From assembly GCA_033961575.1 (NCBI GenBank), contig CM066735.1:87051449-87115448 (forward strand): DNA of 64,000 nucleotides. The letters run 5' to 3'. The translations under genes and the position numbers were made by a program. The notes under the pieces were generated by a model. It was not told the origin of the DNA, did not search any database, and saw only the letters and a program-made list of their open reading frames with translations. The number at the start of each line of letters is the position of its first letter. Position 1 is the first letter of the stretch. The stretch is from Aselliscus stoliczkanus. Taxonomy: Eukaryota; Chordata; Mammalia; Chiroptera; Hipposideridae. Below are positions 11,692 to 22,260 of this stretch, in pieces.

Positions 11692-13109
11692 AAAGAAGTC
11701 ATCAAAAAAATGACACAGCTTAACTACATAAAAGATAAAGAATGGTAGGGGTGGGGGATGATGAGTATTTAAAGGGAAAAGTAGAGAAGAAAGTTTTGAA
11801 AGGAAGCCCAAAGCAATAGACATTGCATGCTGAGGAAAAATAAACAACACTGAGAGAATTAAAACAATGAAAAAATATCTTTTCTAAGAGTTTAGGCTGG
11901 AAGGAAAAACATATAGAGATTTAACAATAAATACTATGCCTTCTGTTTCATGTTTATTTCATTTAGATGTATATTTTTCTCCTGTTTTAGGATTATTTTC
12001 AAAGATGAAGATGTTCCTCATCATTTATAAGGATACTTTTTTTCTCCTTTGATACAGAGAGGCGGAATAACCCATTCTAGCAATAGTTGAATGATGGAAA
12101 AATGTTATATGGTACTTAATTTCTAAACTGAATGCCAACTTCTTAAAATTTTAAAAGGAATATATACAATATATACCTTTCCCAAATCTTCTTTGATATA
12201 TTTACTTTTAAAAAAGGCATATCTTGATGGTAATTTCCATTTTATTGCTTTCCGAAACCTTCCTCACAAATACTTTTCCACTTATAGAAATTACTGTTTG
12301 GTGGGGCCAAGACCTTTTCCAAAATCTCTGTTTGAAAATTGCAATTTAATGTGATAATTTTCATACATATTAATAGATGCTATTGGATGATCTTGATATT
12401 GGTATTAATGGAGGCTGGGCGTCAGGCTCTTAAACAAAATATCAAAAAGTATTTTATGTGATTTTCCATTTTAGCCCGTGTGAACTTTCTTTTCATTAAT
12501 TAGGTCTTATCTTTGCACTGAGTGCCTAGAAATGGAAAATAAGGAGGACTGTGTGGAGCTATTGCAATCCAAACTCCAAAAATTATTTTAGGCATCAGTG
12601 ACTCCATGAACTCATTATGCTGGCAAAAGTTTGGACGGGGGAATAGGTCAACAATCGCAATACTTCAAGCTACAGGAAAATGGAAAAAGCATAAAAGGAA
12701 TACGCACCTGAAACTTAGAAAGCCAGCATACAGAGAAGTTTAATTTATTATTCTAATGACTTTCACAGCATGAGACTCTCACCATGAGAGGCAAGTCTGT
12801 GCATCTCATAAAGGTTGCAGACATTGGGCTACTCCTGAAGGACTCTCATGGCTATTTCCAAAGCATCCTTTTAATAGGTTGAAAATATAAGTATGTGAAA
12901 AGGCTCAAAACTGACTCTCAGCTGTTTTGCTGCTAGCTGCCTTCAATATATTCCTCAGAAACAAAGCCAATTTGGGGCAGCAAACTCCAGTGAAAATATT
13001 TAGGTGCTTTCATTAAATACTTATTCATACTTTGCTCTTAAAGGATGAGAAATCCTAGATAAGACTGACTGGAATGTACTACTCAGTTACAATATATAAC
13101 TGAGAGGTA
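11692..13109. other. Unique sequence, no gene seen
   Basis: No exon-like frames and no clear repeats. Composition is AT-rich with ordinary complexity. Confidence 0.55.
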
Positions 13110-13500
13110 CAACAAATAAATACCTCAGAGTTTGTACTTCACTTTAAACCCTCCCTGAATTCCACTCCCTCTCCAGGTTACTGCTGATGTTTCTATGTAG
13201 TTATAAACTTTATAGACATATACACATAAGTCTAAGTCTATTTTTATATAATAATATGATCATCCTATATGCATTGTTTTGCGTTTTGCAGGTTTTTTTT
13301 CCCCAATGATATATCTGAGAGTTTTCAATGTCATATACGAGGCTGTATCACATTTAACCAACCATCTCTGAGCACCCTGGGCATTTAGTGGTTTCCAGTA
13401 AGTCTACAATGAATATATCCCTGTACATATATCATTTTATATAGGGGTACATAATTGCTCCAAGTAGAAATGTAGGACCTAGATACATAAATTAAAATTT
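13110..13500. mobile_element. Old L1M-type non-coding fragment
   Basis: A succession of blocks (CCAGGTTACTGCTGATGTTT; GCATTGTTTTGCGTTTTGCA; CTACAATGAATATATCCCTG; TTGCTCCAAGTAGAAATG) parallels the ancient L1 3' region seen again at 47.0-47.5 kb. Subfamily and strand are not assigned. Confidence 0.5.
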
Positions 13501-13507
13501 TGAGGGA

Positions 13508-13647
13508 CAGTAAAACCTTGGATTGTGAGCGCTCCACAAGATGAGCAAACATGTCTAATACATTTTAACATGGTAAACGAGAAATGTCTTGCAATACGAG
13601 TAGTTTGTTTCCAGAACAATTTATGCTCGCAAACCAAGGTAATACTG
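13508..13647. mobile_element. 140-bp palindromic DNA transposon (Tigger-like MITE)
   Basis: The left end CAGTAAAACCTTGGATTGTG and the reverse complement of the right end, CAGTATTACCTTGGTTTGCG, match at about 16 of 20 positions, giving terminal inverted repeats on a 140-bp element. The internal text (GTCTTGCAATACGAGTAG) recalls Tigger-group elements. The family name is from memory. Confidence 0.7.
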
Positions 13648-13921
13648 TATTTCCAAATGGTAATCCAAAAAAAAAAACCTTTTCTGACTTAGACTTAATA
13701 GTATTATATGAGAACAACAATTTCTGCTCATTGGTGCCCACTCAGGTGATCTGTTTCTTATATTTATTTATACATTTGATAGCAAAAAATATTTCTTTCT
13801 GTTGTTTTAATTGGAACTTCAATTAACTTTGTAGTAACATATAGTGTCCCTACATAGTGAAGCCTCAATCATTCTTTTCACATTGTGCTGCTGTATGAAA
13901 CCTTGTATATACTACATTATA

Positions 13922-14242
13922 CAGTTGACCATTGAATAAAACAGGTTTGAACTATGTGAGTCCACTTACACATAGATTTTTTTTGCAGTAAATACCTGTA
14001 TTGTTTTCAATCTGCAGTTGGGAGTCCACAAATATGAAGGGCTGATTGTATGCATTGATCTATGCCACTTTCTTTAGGGGACTTGAGTATCCACAGATTT
14101 GGGTATCTGTGGGGGTACGGGACATAATCACCCATAGATAACAAGGGACAACTTAAGTTTTGGAGGAGTCAAAGTTATACGTGTATTTACGACTGCTCAG
14201 GGGTCAGTATCCCTAACATCCAGGTCATTCCAAGGTCAATTG
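13922..14242. mobile_element. MER2-like DNA transposon
   Basis: Starts CAGTTGACCATTGAATAAAA and ends with the inverted copy ATTCCAAGGTCAATTG. Between them lie GTTTGAACTATGTGAGTCCA and GAGTCAAAGTTATACGTG. A TA dinucleotide precedes the left end. This fits the non-autonomous mariner/Tigger element I know as MER2. Confidence 0.75.
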
Positions 14243-15029
14243 TGTAGTAATTAGGTCTTGTTAATAGTATCTTTGTGATTGTTTGAAGTGAAATACTGAT
14301 TCACAAAATAGGCATACCCAAAACAGGTTGTTCCTAATTTTTTCTAGGCTCATTTCTGCCCAAATGTATTATAAATTAAATGGACTGTACACCACTCCTT
14401 CTAAATGAAAGTAGTAAACTGCCTCAGGGATTATAATGAGGCGCTCTCCAGATTTAGGCCAGAGCACGAGGGCAGACCAAATTTGACCAAAATGGCCTAG
14501 GGGCTATGGACATAAATCAGAATTGGGTGCTGAAACCATTATCAGATGTTTGGAATCTGTACTGGTATCTAGGCCAGCACAAATTTAAGTGCAGATGAGG
14601 ACAGGGAAAGTTTCTATTTGGCCCAAAATGTAAAAGGAAGGGAACCTCTTATCTATTCCCCTGTATACAGTAGGATATCAAAAAATATTGATGATGAATG
14701 ACATCCCAAGCAGGACTCTACCCAAGGATCAAAGAAAGGCAATACAATGGAATGGCCCCTTATCAGGTAGTGAATTCTAAAGTCAGTATGAAAGCTCAAG
14801 TCAAAGTTACACTTAGAAATACCTTAAGCTATTTGTGTAGTATACTATAGATGGTTCAATATAGGCTACAAGCTGTAGCATTTCAGAAGTAACCACATAG
14901 ATTAAAATTTGGACTGTGCCTACTATTTTCCCCCTTTTGTAACTGGATGTTTCTATGCAATTACTCATATATAACATCTTGTAAAGGCTCCACCTTATGT
15001 AAGACCAGTCCTTTTTATAAATTACCAAA
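14243..15029. other. Unique sequence
   Basis: No gene or clear repeat recognised. Confidence 0.55.
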
Positions 15030-15200
15030 CCAAGTAATACCTGACATATCTTGAGTATATGACCTCATTTGATCCTCCCAGGAGTTTGATGCAATAAGCA
15101 CTATCATTAACTCTCTATTTACACTGGGGGAATTATGGGTAGAATCTATTATCACATTGGAGCTATTAGGTATCTGAACATATACACACACCCACTGAAC
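15030..15200 (-). mobile_element. MIR SINE relic
   Basis: Reverse MIR pattern: CTCATTTGATCCTCCCAGGA, then ACTATCATTAACTCTCTATT and GGGGGAATTATGGG-like sequence. Diverged. Confidence 0.6.
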
Positions 15201-15334
15201 CACACATATATCTTTCCCAGATATGTTATTTATTATGTAAACTCTAGACTGATTACATGAATATGTACAAATTACCAACTTTTTAAAGACACAAAGTCTT
15301 TGACAGAAATGGACTCACTTAACAACTACAGTGA

Positions 15335-15473
15335 CCATGCTATTTTCTTTTTTTTTTTTTTTTTTGAGGGCAGTGTTACTGGCCGTCATATGTGGGACCC
15401 GAACAGGGGCCGCTGGCTTCCCAAGCCAACGCTTAACCACCACACCACTCGGCCGGCCCGCCATGCTATTTTC
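15335..15473 (-). mobile_element. Short tRNA-derived bat SINE with TSD
   Basis: Inverted short form: a T-tract (15348-15365), GAGGGCAGTGTTACTGGCCG, and the head ending GGCCGGCCC at about 15460. It is flanked by CCATGCTATTTTC at 15335-15347 and 15461-15473, a perfect 13-bp duplication. Confidence 0.95.
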
Positions 15474-16084
15474 ATACGCATCTTCAGTTAAACCATGAGT
15501 AGTTATTTAAGAGAATGAAAGCCACTAAGATCACATTTTAGCTAGCCTTGACAAGTAGAAGGAGGTTAACTAGCTCTCTGAAAGTCAGTACTATTATTTC
15601 TTCAGAGGATCGGTTGGCCCAATAGATTGCCTTAAGAAAATATTCTCTTGAGGGATGATTATGACCTAATTACTTGACAACTCGTTACCACAGAATTTGC
15701 CACTGGGACAACAAAACATAGAGTAAAAGTATGTTCCCATCACTACTTTATTGAGAAGGGTTGTGAAACTATAGTATACAGTAGTCATTCAAAAGAAGAG
15801 ACAATGCAACAGAGGTGAGAGAAAGGGTTGAGGCGAGACCTGCTTCTCAAAAATAATTTTAAAACACACTTCAAGACCATGTTCAACATTACTTGTGAAT
15901 TAGCTTGCAGTGGTCATACTTCATCAGCATTTACTCTGGATGAGGTACCTACCATGCAACCAAATAGTTGATGTTACAAAAATAAATGTGATCATGATCA
16001 CATGTTCTTTTTTGTAACTTCTGTTTTTATGAGGTTCATATAATGTTCTATAACAGGCAAAATCAAGTTATGATCAAAATCAAA
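15474..16084. other. Unique sequence
   Basis: No gene, RNA or identifiable repeat. Confidence 0.55.
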
Positions 16085-16290
16085 TTAGGGCTTACTGAAG
16101 GGTGAGGGTGGGGAAAAATGGCTAAAGGGTGAATATGGGAAATTTCTGGAAGCAAAGAACTGTTCTGCAGCTTTACTGGGTGGGTAGCTATGGATATACA
16201 CTTTTATCAAAAGTCATTGAACTGTACACTAAAGATTTATGTTTTTATTTTAAGTAAATTATGTTTCAATGCAATTTCTTAATAGATTTC
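16085..16290 (+). mobile_element. L1M-type 3' UTR relic
   Basis: Contains GGGTGAATATGGGAAATTTC and ATTGAACTGTACACTAAAGA followed by AAGTAAATTATGTTTCAATG. This is the typical end of old mammalian L1s. Confidence 0.65.
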
Positions 16291-16839
16291 TTCTCTGGAA
16301 AAAAAGAAGAAAAAGAAAGAAATGGCCATTTATCCAAATCTTCCCCTTAGATTTTGGAAACAAAGGAGCCCACTGTGGAGTTGCTGATATTTTGGAAGAC
16401 TAAATGTTGCTATAATGTTTATAGTGTTGCTAGTATGTTTTTTTTTGGGGGGATGCGATAAACATGCCATCATCTTTCCCAATTAAACAACTGCTAGTGT
16501 CATCAGAAGATGACCAGAGAGTCTATCTCTCTTTTTATTCAACTGTTTCTGTTTATCTAAAAGAATACTTAGAAAGAATGCTAGGAAGCTCCAAATTATT
16601 AAGAATGGCCATTTGTCATTAAAATACTAAGGTGCTTAATGACATATGTGAATTAAGTGGTAGGCCAGATGAGGTATATGCTAGAAAACTATGGGGTTGT
16701 TTTTCTGTACTGCCTTTCCCTAACCAAATTCCATCTTTTCAAAGATTTTATGAAGGCTGTTTATTAGGAAAGCATAGAAAATGCAGTATTATAGAGACCA
16801 AATTTTATTTTAATTCACTTTAAAAGATAAACAGTTATA
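16291..16839. other. Unique sequence
   Basis: No gene or repeat recognised, apart from an A/G-rich run at 16299-16322. Confidence 0.55.
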
Positions 16840-16972
16840 AATTCCCTATTACATGCCAGGCATTGGGATGACACTGGGAACAGAAAGGTAGGCGAGATCA
16901 GCATGGCTTCTCATTCAAAGAACACAGACAGTCTAGCAGGAGCCCATGTCATTAAATAAATAATTATAACAT
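16840..16972 (-). mobile_element. L2-type relic
   Basis: ATTACATGCCAGGCATTGGG and the following ACTGGGAACAGAAAGG resemble a reversed L2 3' end. The long SINE interrupts the sequence downstream. Confidence 0.55.
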
Positions 16973-17411
16973 AAAGAATGAGCTAGGGCCGGCCGAGTGG
17001 CGCATTGGTTAAGCGCTGGTTTTGGGATGCCAGCGGCCCCGGTTCGGATCCCACATGAGGGCCAGTGACACTGCCCTCTACAGCTAACAACAGCTCCACC
17101 TGGAGCTGGGCTGTGCGAGCCCCGGTGATGGTGTGGGCTGCAGCCCCTGCTGCAGTGGGCTGCCATAGGCTACAGTGAGTGGCCCGCAGCCAGCGTGAGC
17201 GGCTGGGAGCCAGCGTGAGCTGCCAATAGCCGCGATGAGCGACATCCAGAGGCCAGCGACCGATCTGCCTCATCCGGGAAGATCACTGACGATACCAACC
17301 GTGAAGCAACATCCTCCGCAACTAAAATTGAAGAACAAGAAGACGGCAACTTGTCTGTTTCCCTTCCCCGATTCCCCAACGCTGTTCCCCTCCACCAATT
17401 CCCCAATAAAA

Positions 17412-17446
<35 letters not shown>

Positions 17447-17454
17447 TGAGCTAG
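16973..17454 (+). mobile_element. Long tRNA-derived bat SINE with perfect TSD
   Basis: SINE about 16987-17440, flanked by AAAGAATGAGCTAG at 16973-16986 and 17441-17454. The head carries box A-like TGGCGCATTGG (16998-17008) and box B GGTTCGGATCC (17041-17051). The body repeats GCCAGCGTGAG twice. The 3' end has AATAAA (17405-17410), TCTTT and a pure A tail of about 27 bases. The long clean tail and perfect duplication suggest a fairly recent insertion. Confidence 0.97.
16998..17051 (+). promoter_or_regulatory. SINE internal pol III promoter (box A and box B)
   Basis: Box A-like TGGCGCATTGG at 16998-17008 and box B GGTTCGGATCC at 17041-17051 are spaced as in tRNA genes. Activity is inferred from motif match only. 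Confidence 0.7.
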
Positions 17455-17690
17455 CGCTGTGGTAGCTTATAAATATGGGCTCTGACACCAAATTTCCTAG
17501 TTCAAATCCTGGTTTGCACTTAGTAGTTGTATAAACCGTTGACAAGTCGCTTAAAAGCGCTGTGCTTCAATTTTCCATCTGAACATGGAATGGGTAAGTA
17601 GTAGCTATCTCATCAGGTTCTGTAAGGACTAAGTAAGTAATAAATTTAAAGTTCTTAGAACATAGTCTGACAGGGAGTAAGTGATAAGTA
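17455..17690 (+). mobile_element. MIR SINE relic
   Basis: Sense MIR: GGGCTCTGACACCAAATTTC, AGTTCAAATCCTGGTTTGCA, ACAAGTCGCTTAAAAGCGCT, then GTTCTGTAAGGACTAAGTAA and TTCTTAGAACATAGTCTGAC. Nearly the full MIR length is recognisable. Confidence 0.85.
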
Positions 17691-17908
17691 ACAGGGAGAC
17701 AGACATGTGGCCATCAAGGAAAGCGTAATTGGCCAACACTGGCATCGTCTACATAAGCAACATCCAGGCAAGAATATTCCTCTTGGCCAGTATTCACTGC
17801 GCCAGGTGCCCTGATGTTGCCAATGAATGCATCATAATTGCAGAGCCAGACACTGTTCAATCGTAATATCATCCATCTTCTGTAGTGTTAACTCCATGGA
17901 AGTCCCTG

Positions 17909-18362
17909 AAAACTTAACTTGTTTTTTTTGTTTGTTTGTTTCTTTGTTGTTGTTTTTTAAGATTTTATTGGGGAATTGGTAAAGGGGAACAGACAAGTTG
18001 CTGTCTTTTTGTTCTTCGGTCTAGTTGCAGAGGACGTCGCTTCACTGGCCCATGCTGGCATTGTCACTGCGCTCTTCCTGGGTGAGGCAGATTGGTCACC
18101 AGCCTCTGGATGGTCGCTCACTGTGGCTGTTGGCAGCTCATACTGGCTGCCAGCTGCTCACGCTGGCTGCTGGCCACTCACTGTAGCGGCTGCAGCCTAC
18201 ACCGTTGCCGGGGCTCGGAGCCCAGCTCCAGGTGGAGCTGTTGTTAGCTACGGTGGGCAGTGTCATTGGCCCTCATATGTGGGATCCGAACCGGGGCTGC
18301 TGGCATCCCAAAACCAGCTCTTAACCAATGCGTCACTTGGCTGGCCCAAAACTTGACTTGTT
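17909..18362 (-). mobile_element. Long tRNA-derived bat SINE, inverted, with TSD
   Basis: SINE about 17924-18347 in minus orientation. The tail reads as T and GTTT-rich sequence, with TTTATT at 17964-17969 (AATAAA reversed). Flanks AAAACTTAACTTGTT (17909-17923) and AAAACTTGACTTGTT (18348-18362) differ at one base. This copy lacks about 24 bp of body between two GCAGCC words. An open frame at 17976-18356 is only the SINE body. Confidence 0.95.
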
Positions 18363-18365
18363 CTG

Positions 18366-18393
18366 TGGTGTGTGTGTGTGTGTGTGTGTGTGT

Positions 18394-18432
<39 letters not shown>

Positions 18433-18500
18433 GAGAAAGAGAGAGAGAGAGAGACAGAGAAACAGACAGACACAGAGAGACAGAAAAAGAGATAGAGAGG
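18366..18500. repeat. Compound (TG)n-CTGC-(AC)n-(GA)n microsatellite
   Basis: TG units (about 18366-18393) and AC units (about 18397-18426) are reverse complements separated by a few bases. A GA/CAGA-rich purine tract follows to about 18500. The frames through it, up to 142 codons, are artefacts. Confidence 0.95.
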
Positions 18501-19639
18501 CAGACAGCGTGACCGTGAGAAACATGGATATGGTCTGCTCGAGAGTCATATTTCATACTGTAAATGAACAAAATGTTATTGTGGCAGGAATATTTCTGGG
18601 CACAAAACATATACGGGAATTAACATACACACGTGTGTGTGTAACACATATTCACACACACCTATGTAGAATGAAAGAAAGCAAATAAATGTTCAAATGT
18701 GTGGGTATTTCCTAATTCTATATTTTGGATAATAACACTAAGAAAAGTAGATAATCTCAAAGATTAATCAATAAGTTGTAAGAGCAATTTTAAGGAATAC
18801 TTTACAAGAAAACTTGTGATAAAGTGAAAATCAGAAACAAAAGAAAACAAAAAGCAAATGAAAACTCCTCTGACTTTTACTGGGACTGAAGTGCTGATAA
18901 AGCACATGGATCTAATACTAATTGGTACCAGGTGATGTGATTTCAAATTCTGCAGCATCCAAATGAAGAATTCATCTATTTCTAAAGGACTTTTAGTTCA
19001 CACTTAAAATAATTTGAATATGTTTATCAATGAGATATCGCTAATAAGAAACAGGGTGTGTATTAAAATACAAGTATTGACCTCTCCTTTTCCTGGTTTA
19101 TAATTTTACCTCATAGACATCCAACACCCTTTGTTGAAAACTTTCAAGCAGTAAATAATTATTTTGTTCTAAACCATTATTGGCTGTTTCTGTTTTCATA
19201 AGTTGTAAACATTAGAATCCATTAGCAAAATCATCAAGTAAAAATTATATAGCTCTATTTGGTTTACTACACAGAGGCTCCATGATGAATAATTAAAACA
19301 CTCCCACCAGGACTTCTGGTTTCTGATGGCAGAATGAAGCGTGATTTCAAAATCTTTCTTCCCACAAACCTAATTATAGTTAGCAAAGGAAGAGCAAAAA
19401 GGCCCAGCTGCAGTCAAACAAACTAACAAACAAAAAGCTGGTGGCCATTTAAGAAACAGATGCTTCTATGAAACTATTGATATACTCTTCAATCTATACA
19501 AAAAGTCACAGATTTCCAGCCACATATTGATACTAAAATAACCTCAATCATAGAAATGTCTACTTTGTTTACACATATACATTTATCAATACCATCATCA
19601 TTATTAATAGAGAAACAAGAATCAGTCACATTTTATTCA
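18501..19639. other. Unique sequence
   Basis: No gene. A small ACACACGTGTGTGTGT palindrome sits at about 18626-18641. The rest is AT-rich. Confidence 0.5.
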
Positions 19640-19826
19640 AGCATAGAACATGTGCTGCTTTGTAGGTATTAGATAATGCAATCAAAAAAGAGAAAGGAAC
19701 AGTTATAAAAATAGGATATCAGGAGACATATTTAGCATTAATCCCAAGTGATGTGTGTATGCTCCATGACTATCAATTTAAAATATATATTAGAAGTACT
19801 AAGATAATTCTGTAAGGGAGTGATAC

Positions 19827-20304
19827 ATAAAATTACGATTTTGGGTCAGCCGAGTGTCGCATTGGTTAAGAGCTGGTTTGGGATGCCAGCGGCCCCGGTT
19901 CAGATCCCACATATGAGGGCCAGTGACACTGCCCTCTACAGCTAACAACAGCTCCACCTGGAGCTGGGCTGTGCGAGCCCTGGCGATGGTGTAGGCTGCA
20001 GCCCCTGCTGCAGTGGGCTGCCATAGGCTACAGTGAGTGGCCGGCAGCCAGCGTGAACACCCAGCAGCCGGTGTCAGTGACTGGCAGCCAGCCGTGAGCT
20101 GCCAATAGCTGCAGTGAGCAACATCCAGAGGCTGGCGACAGATCTGCCTCATCCGGGAAGAGCGCAATGACGATACCAACATGGGCCAGTGAAGCAACAT
20201 CCCCCGCAACTAGACTGAAGAACAAAGAGACTGCAACTCGTCTGTTCCCCTTCCCCAATTCCCCAACTCTGTTCCCCTCCCCCAATTCCCCAATAAAATC
20301 TTTA

Positions 20305-20335
<31 letters not shown>

Positions 20336-20341
20336 GATTTT
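19827..20341 (+). mobile_element. Long tRNA-derived bat SINE with perfect TSD
   Basis: SINE 19843-20325, flanked by ATAAAATTACGATTTT at 19827-19842 and 20326-20341. The head begins GGGTCAGCCGAGTGTCGCAT. Its body has an expanded repeat section with a CCCAGCAGCCGGTGTCAGTG unit not seen in other copies. AATAAA is at 20292-20297, and the tail contains TAAA units. Confidence 0.97.
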
Positions 20342-20930
20342 AACATCGAAAACTGAATTAAGAGACAACACTTTTTAATAGTAAACGAAAATATAAAACA
20401 CTAGGTACAAATCTAAAAGAAATTTACACCACTTATGTGAAGGAAATTTAAAATTATACTATATACCATAGCATATTTTGGTTAATGAATAGATACACAA
20501 TGCAGTATAAAAGGAAGACATGATAAGATAAAGATATTAAATTGCTCAAAATTAATCTGTAAATGTAGTTTAGTCCCAATTAAAATACCCATAAAATAAT
20601 GTGTGTATGTTTGTGAAAATGAACAAAATGTGTGTCTCAAAAAAAGACATAAAACTTGAAGAAAATTTTTGAAAATGAAGATTAAAAGAGGGAGAATAGG
20701 CCCAAAAGGTATATAACTAACTATAAAATTATAATCATTAAAATTGTTTTTCTGGGGAAAAAATTAATTTACAATATGTGGACCAAAATTAGCAGAATTC
20801 GGAAATACATCCAAAATATACAGAAATTAAACTGAGGGTACAACTAAATTTCAAATCACTGTGGAAAAAAAGAATTATTCAATAGTTAGTGTTGGAACTG
20901 TAGACCCAAGGTTGATTGGATTTTTATAAT

Positions 20931-20934
<4 letters not shown>

Positions 20935-20970
<36 letters not shown>

Positions 20971-21045
20971 ACTATATGTGTGTTATATATATCATATATA
21001 TGGATGTGTGTCTACATGTATGTCTACATGTATGTGTGTATGAAT
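20935..21045. repeat. (TA)n with TATG extension
   Basis: About 15 TA units, then TGTGTTATATATATC and TACATGTATG repeats, inside the old L1M. Confidence 0.95.
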
Positions 21046-21086
21046 TTTACCCCTTATATTGAAATATAAAAATAAAAGCAAATGTC

Positions 21087-21277
21087 TAAAAGAAAGTATG
21101 GTGGGCCAGCTGAATGGCTCAGTTGGTTAAGAGCTCGCTCAAGAGTGCAAGCTGAGCTCTGAGCAAAAGCTGTTTGATGCCCAGCCCAAGCTGAACAGCT
21201 GCTGAGCTGCCAACAGGTAGCAGGACAGCTCAGCTAAAAAAAATTAAAAATAAAAAATAAATAAAAGAAAGTATGGT
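21087..21277 (+). mobile_element. Second-type tRNA-derived SINE with perfect TSD
   Basis: Element 21103-21261, flanked by TAAAAGAAAGTATGGT at 21087-21102 and 21262-21277. The head GGGCCAGCTGAATGGCTCAG TTGGTTAAGAGC differs from the main family. The body has repeated GAGCTCTGAGC and GCTGAGCTGCC words and lacks the usual box B. It ends in an A-rich AAAT-type tail. Family not identified; possibly VES-related. Confidence 0.9.
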
Positions 21278-22260
21278 TACATTTATTCATGATCTTTCTG
21301 TGTGAGACCTGATTTTAAGTAGGTTTAAAAGCCTAGAAGGCTCAAAGAAAGTTTTAGATATTACTACACAAACATTTTAAACTTCTACATGACCAATATA
21401 CCATAAAATCAAAATTCAGAAAACAAATTGAGGAGAATATATACAATGCTATGTTAGACATTAATATTATTTTCTTAACTTACATAGAACTAGACATATA
21501 ATCTAAAAAAAGGACATATAATCTAAAAAATAATCTGTAAAGCATAGTAAGTTTCTAGAAAAAGATACAAAGGATGGATAACTGATTTAACGTTCTTCAC
21601 CATTAAAGAAATGGAAAACAAAATAATGACATTATGTGTTTCATAATTCAGATTGGCAAAAGGTTGGAGGTTCAGCAATTAAAATGCCAGAGAGGTTATG
21701 AGAAAACACATTCTCTACTGTATGGCTTGAAGTTTAAATCTTTGGATCATTTCTTATGGGCAAGTTGGAAATCTCTACTAAACTAATGGAAAACTCAAGG
21801 TTTCTTTGATCTAGCATTGCAACTGTTAGGAATACAGCCCAAGGTTCATAAATATTTATGAATAATAACGTTCATCATATCATTTGTTTGTATTAGCAAT
21901 GAAATCATCCATCAAGAATGCACTGATTAATGACATTATAGTACCTCATAATTAGGAATACACTATTGCTATTAAAAAGAATCAGGTACATCTGTAAAAG
22001 AAATAAAAGGTGAAGAACTGAGGAAAAGAAGGGAAAAAACCAAGTAAGCAAGCTGGTATCTGCATATCAGAAAATGATAACTTCGTGCACGTATATACAA
22101 ATATAAATATATATACATAATACTCTCTAGGAGAACAGGAAAAAAATAAAATTAGTTAGCTTCAGAAAGCGTAAACAAGACACAGGATAGATGTTCACTT
22201 TTTCTTCATAGCCTTCCATTCTATTAAATTTTATTAAAATGCACATATATTTTGCATTTG

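Larger units (their letters stand above)
19640..22260 (+). mobile_element. Old L1M copy (ORF2 to 3' UTR) hosting two SINEs
   Basis: Interrupted but ordered L1M-like sequence: an ORF2 part before 19,829, resumption at 20,342, CAGATTGGCAAAAGGTTGGA at about 21650, AGAGAGGTTATGAGAAAACA, GGAATACAGCCCAAGGTTCA, then AATCAGGTACATCTGTAAAA. This follows the order of old L1 ORF2 C-termini. A long SINE, a second SINE and a TA array are embedded. Limits are approximate. Confidence 0.6.

Noticed and set aside
18244..18688. Three frames of 101-142 codons around 18.3-18.7 kb
   Set aside because: Built from an inverted SINE body plus TG/AC/GA microsatellites.
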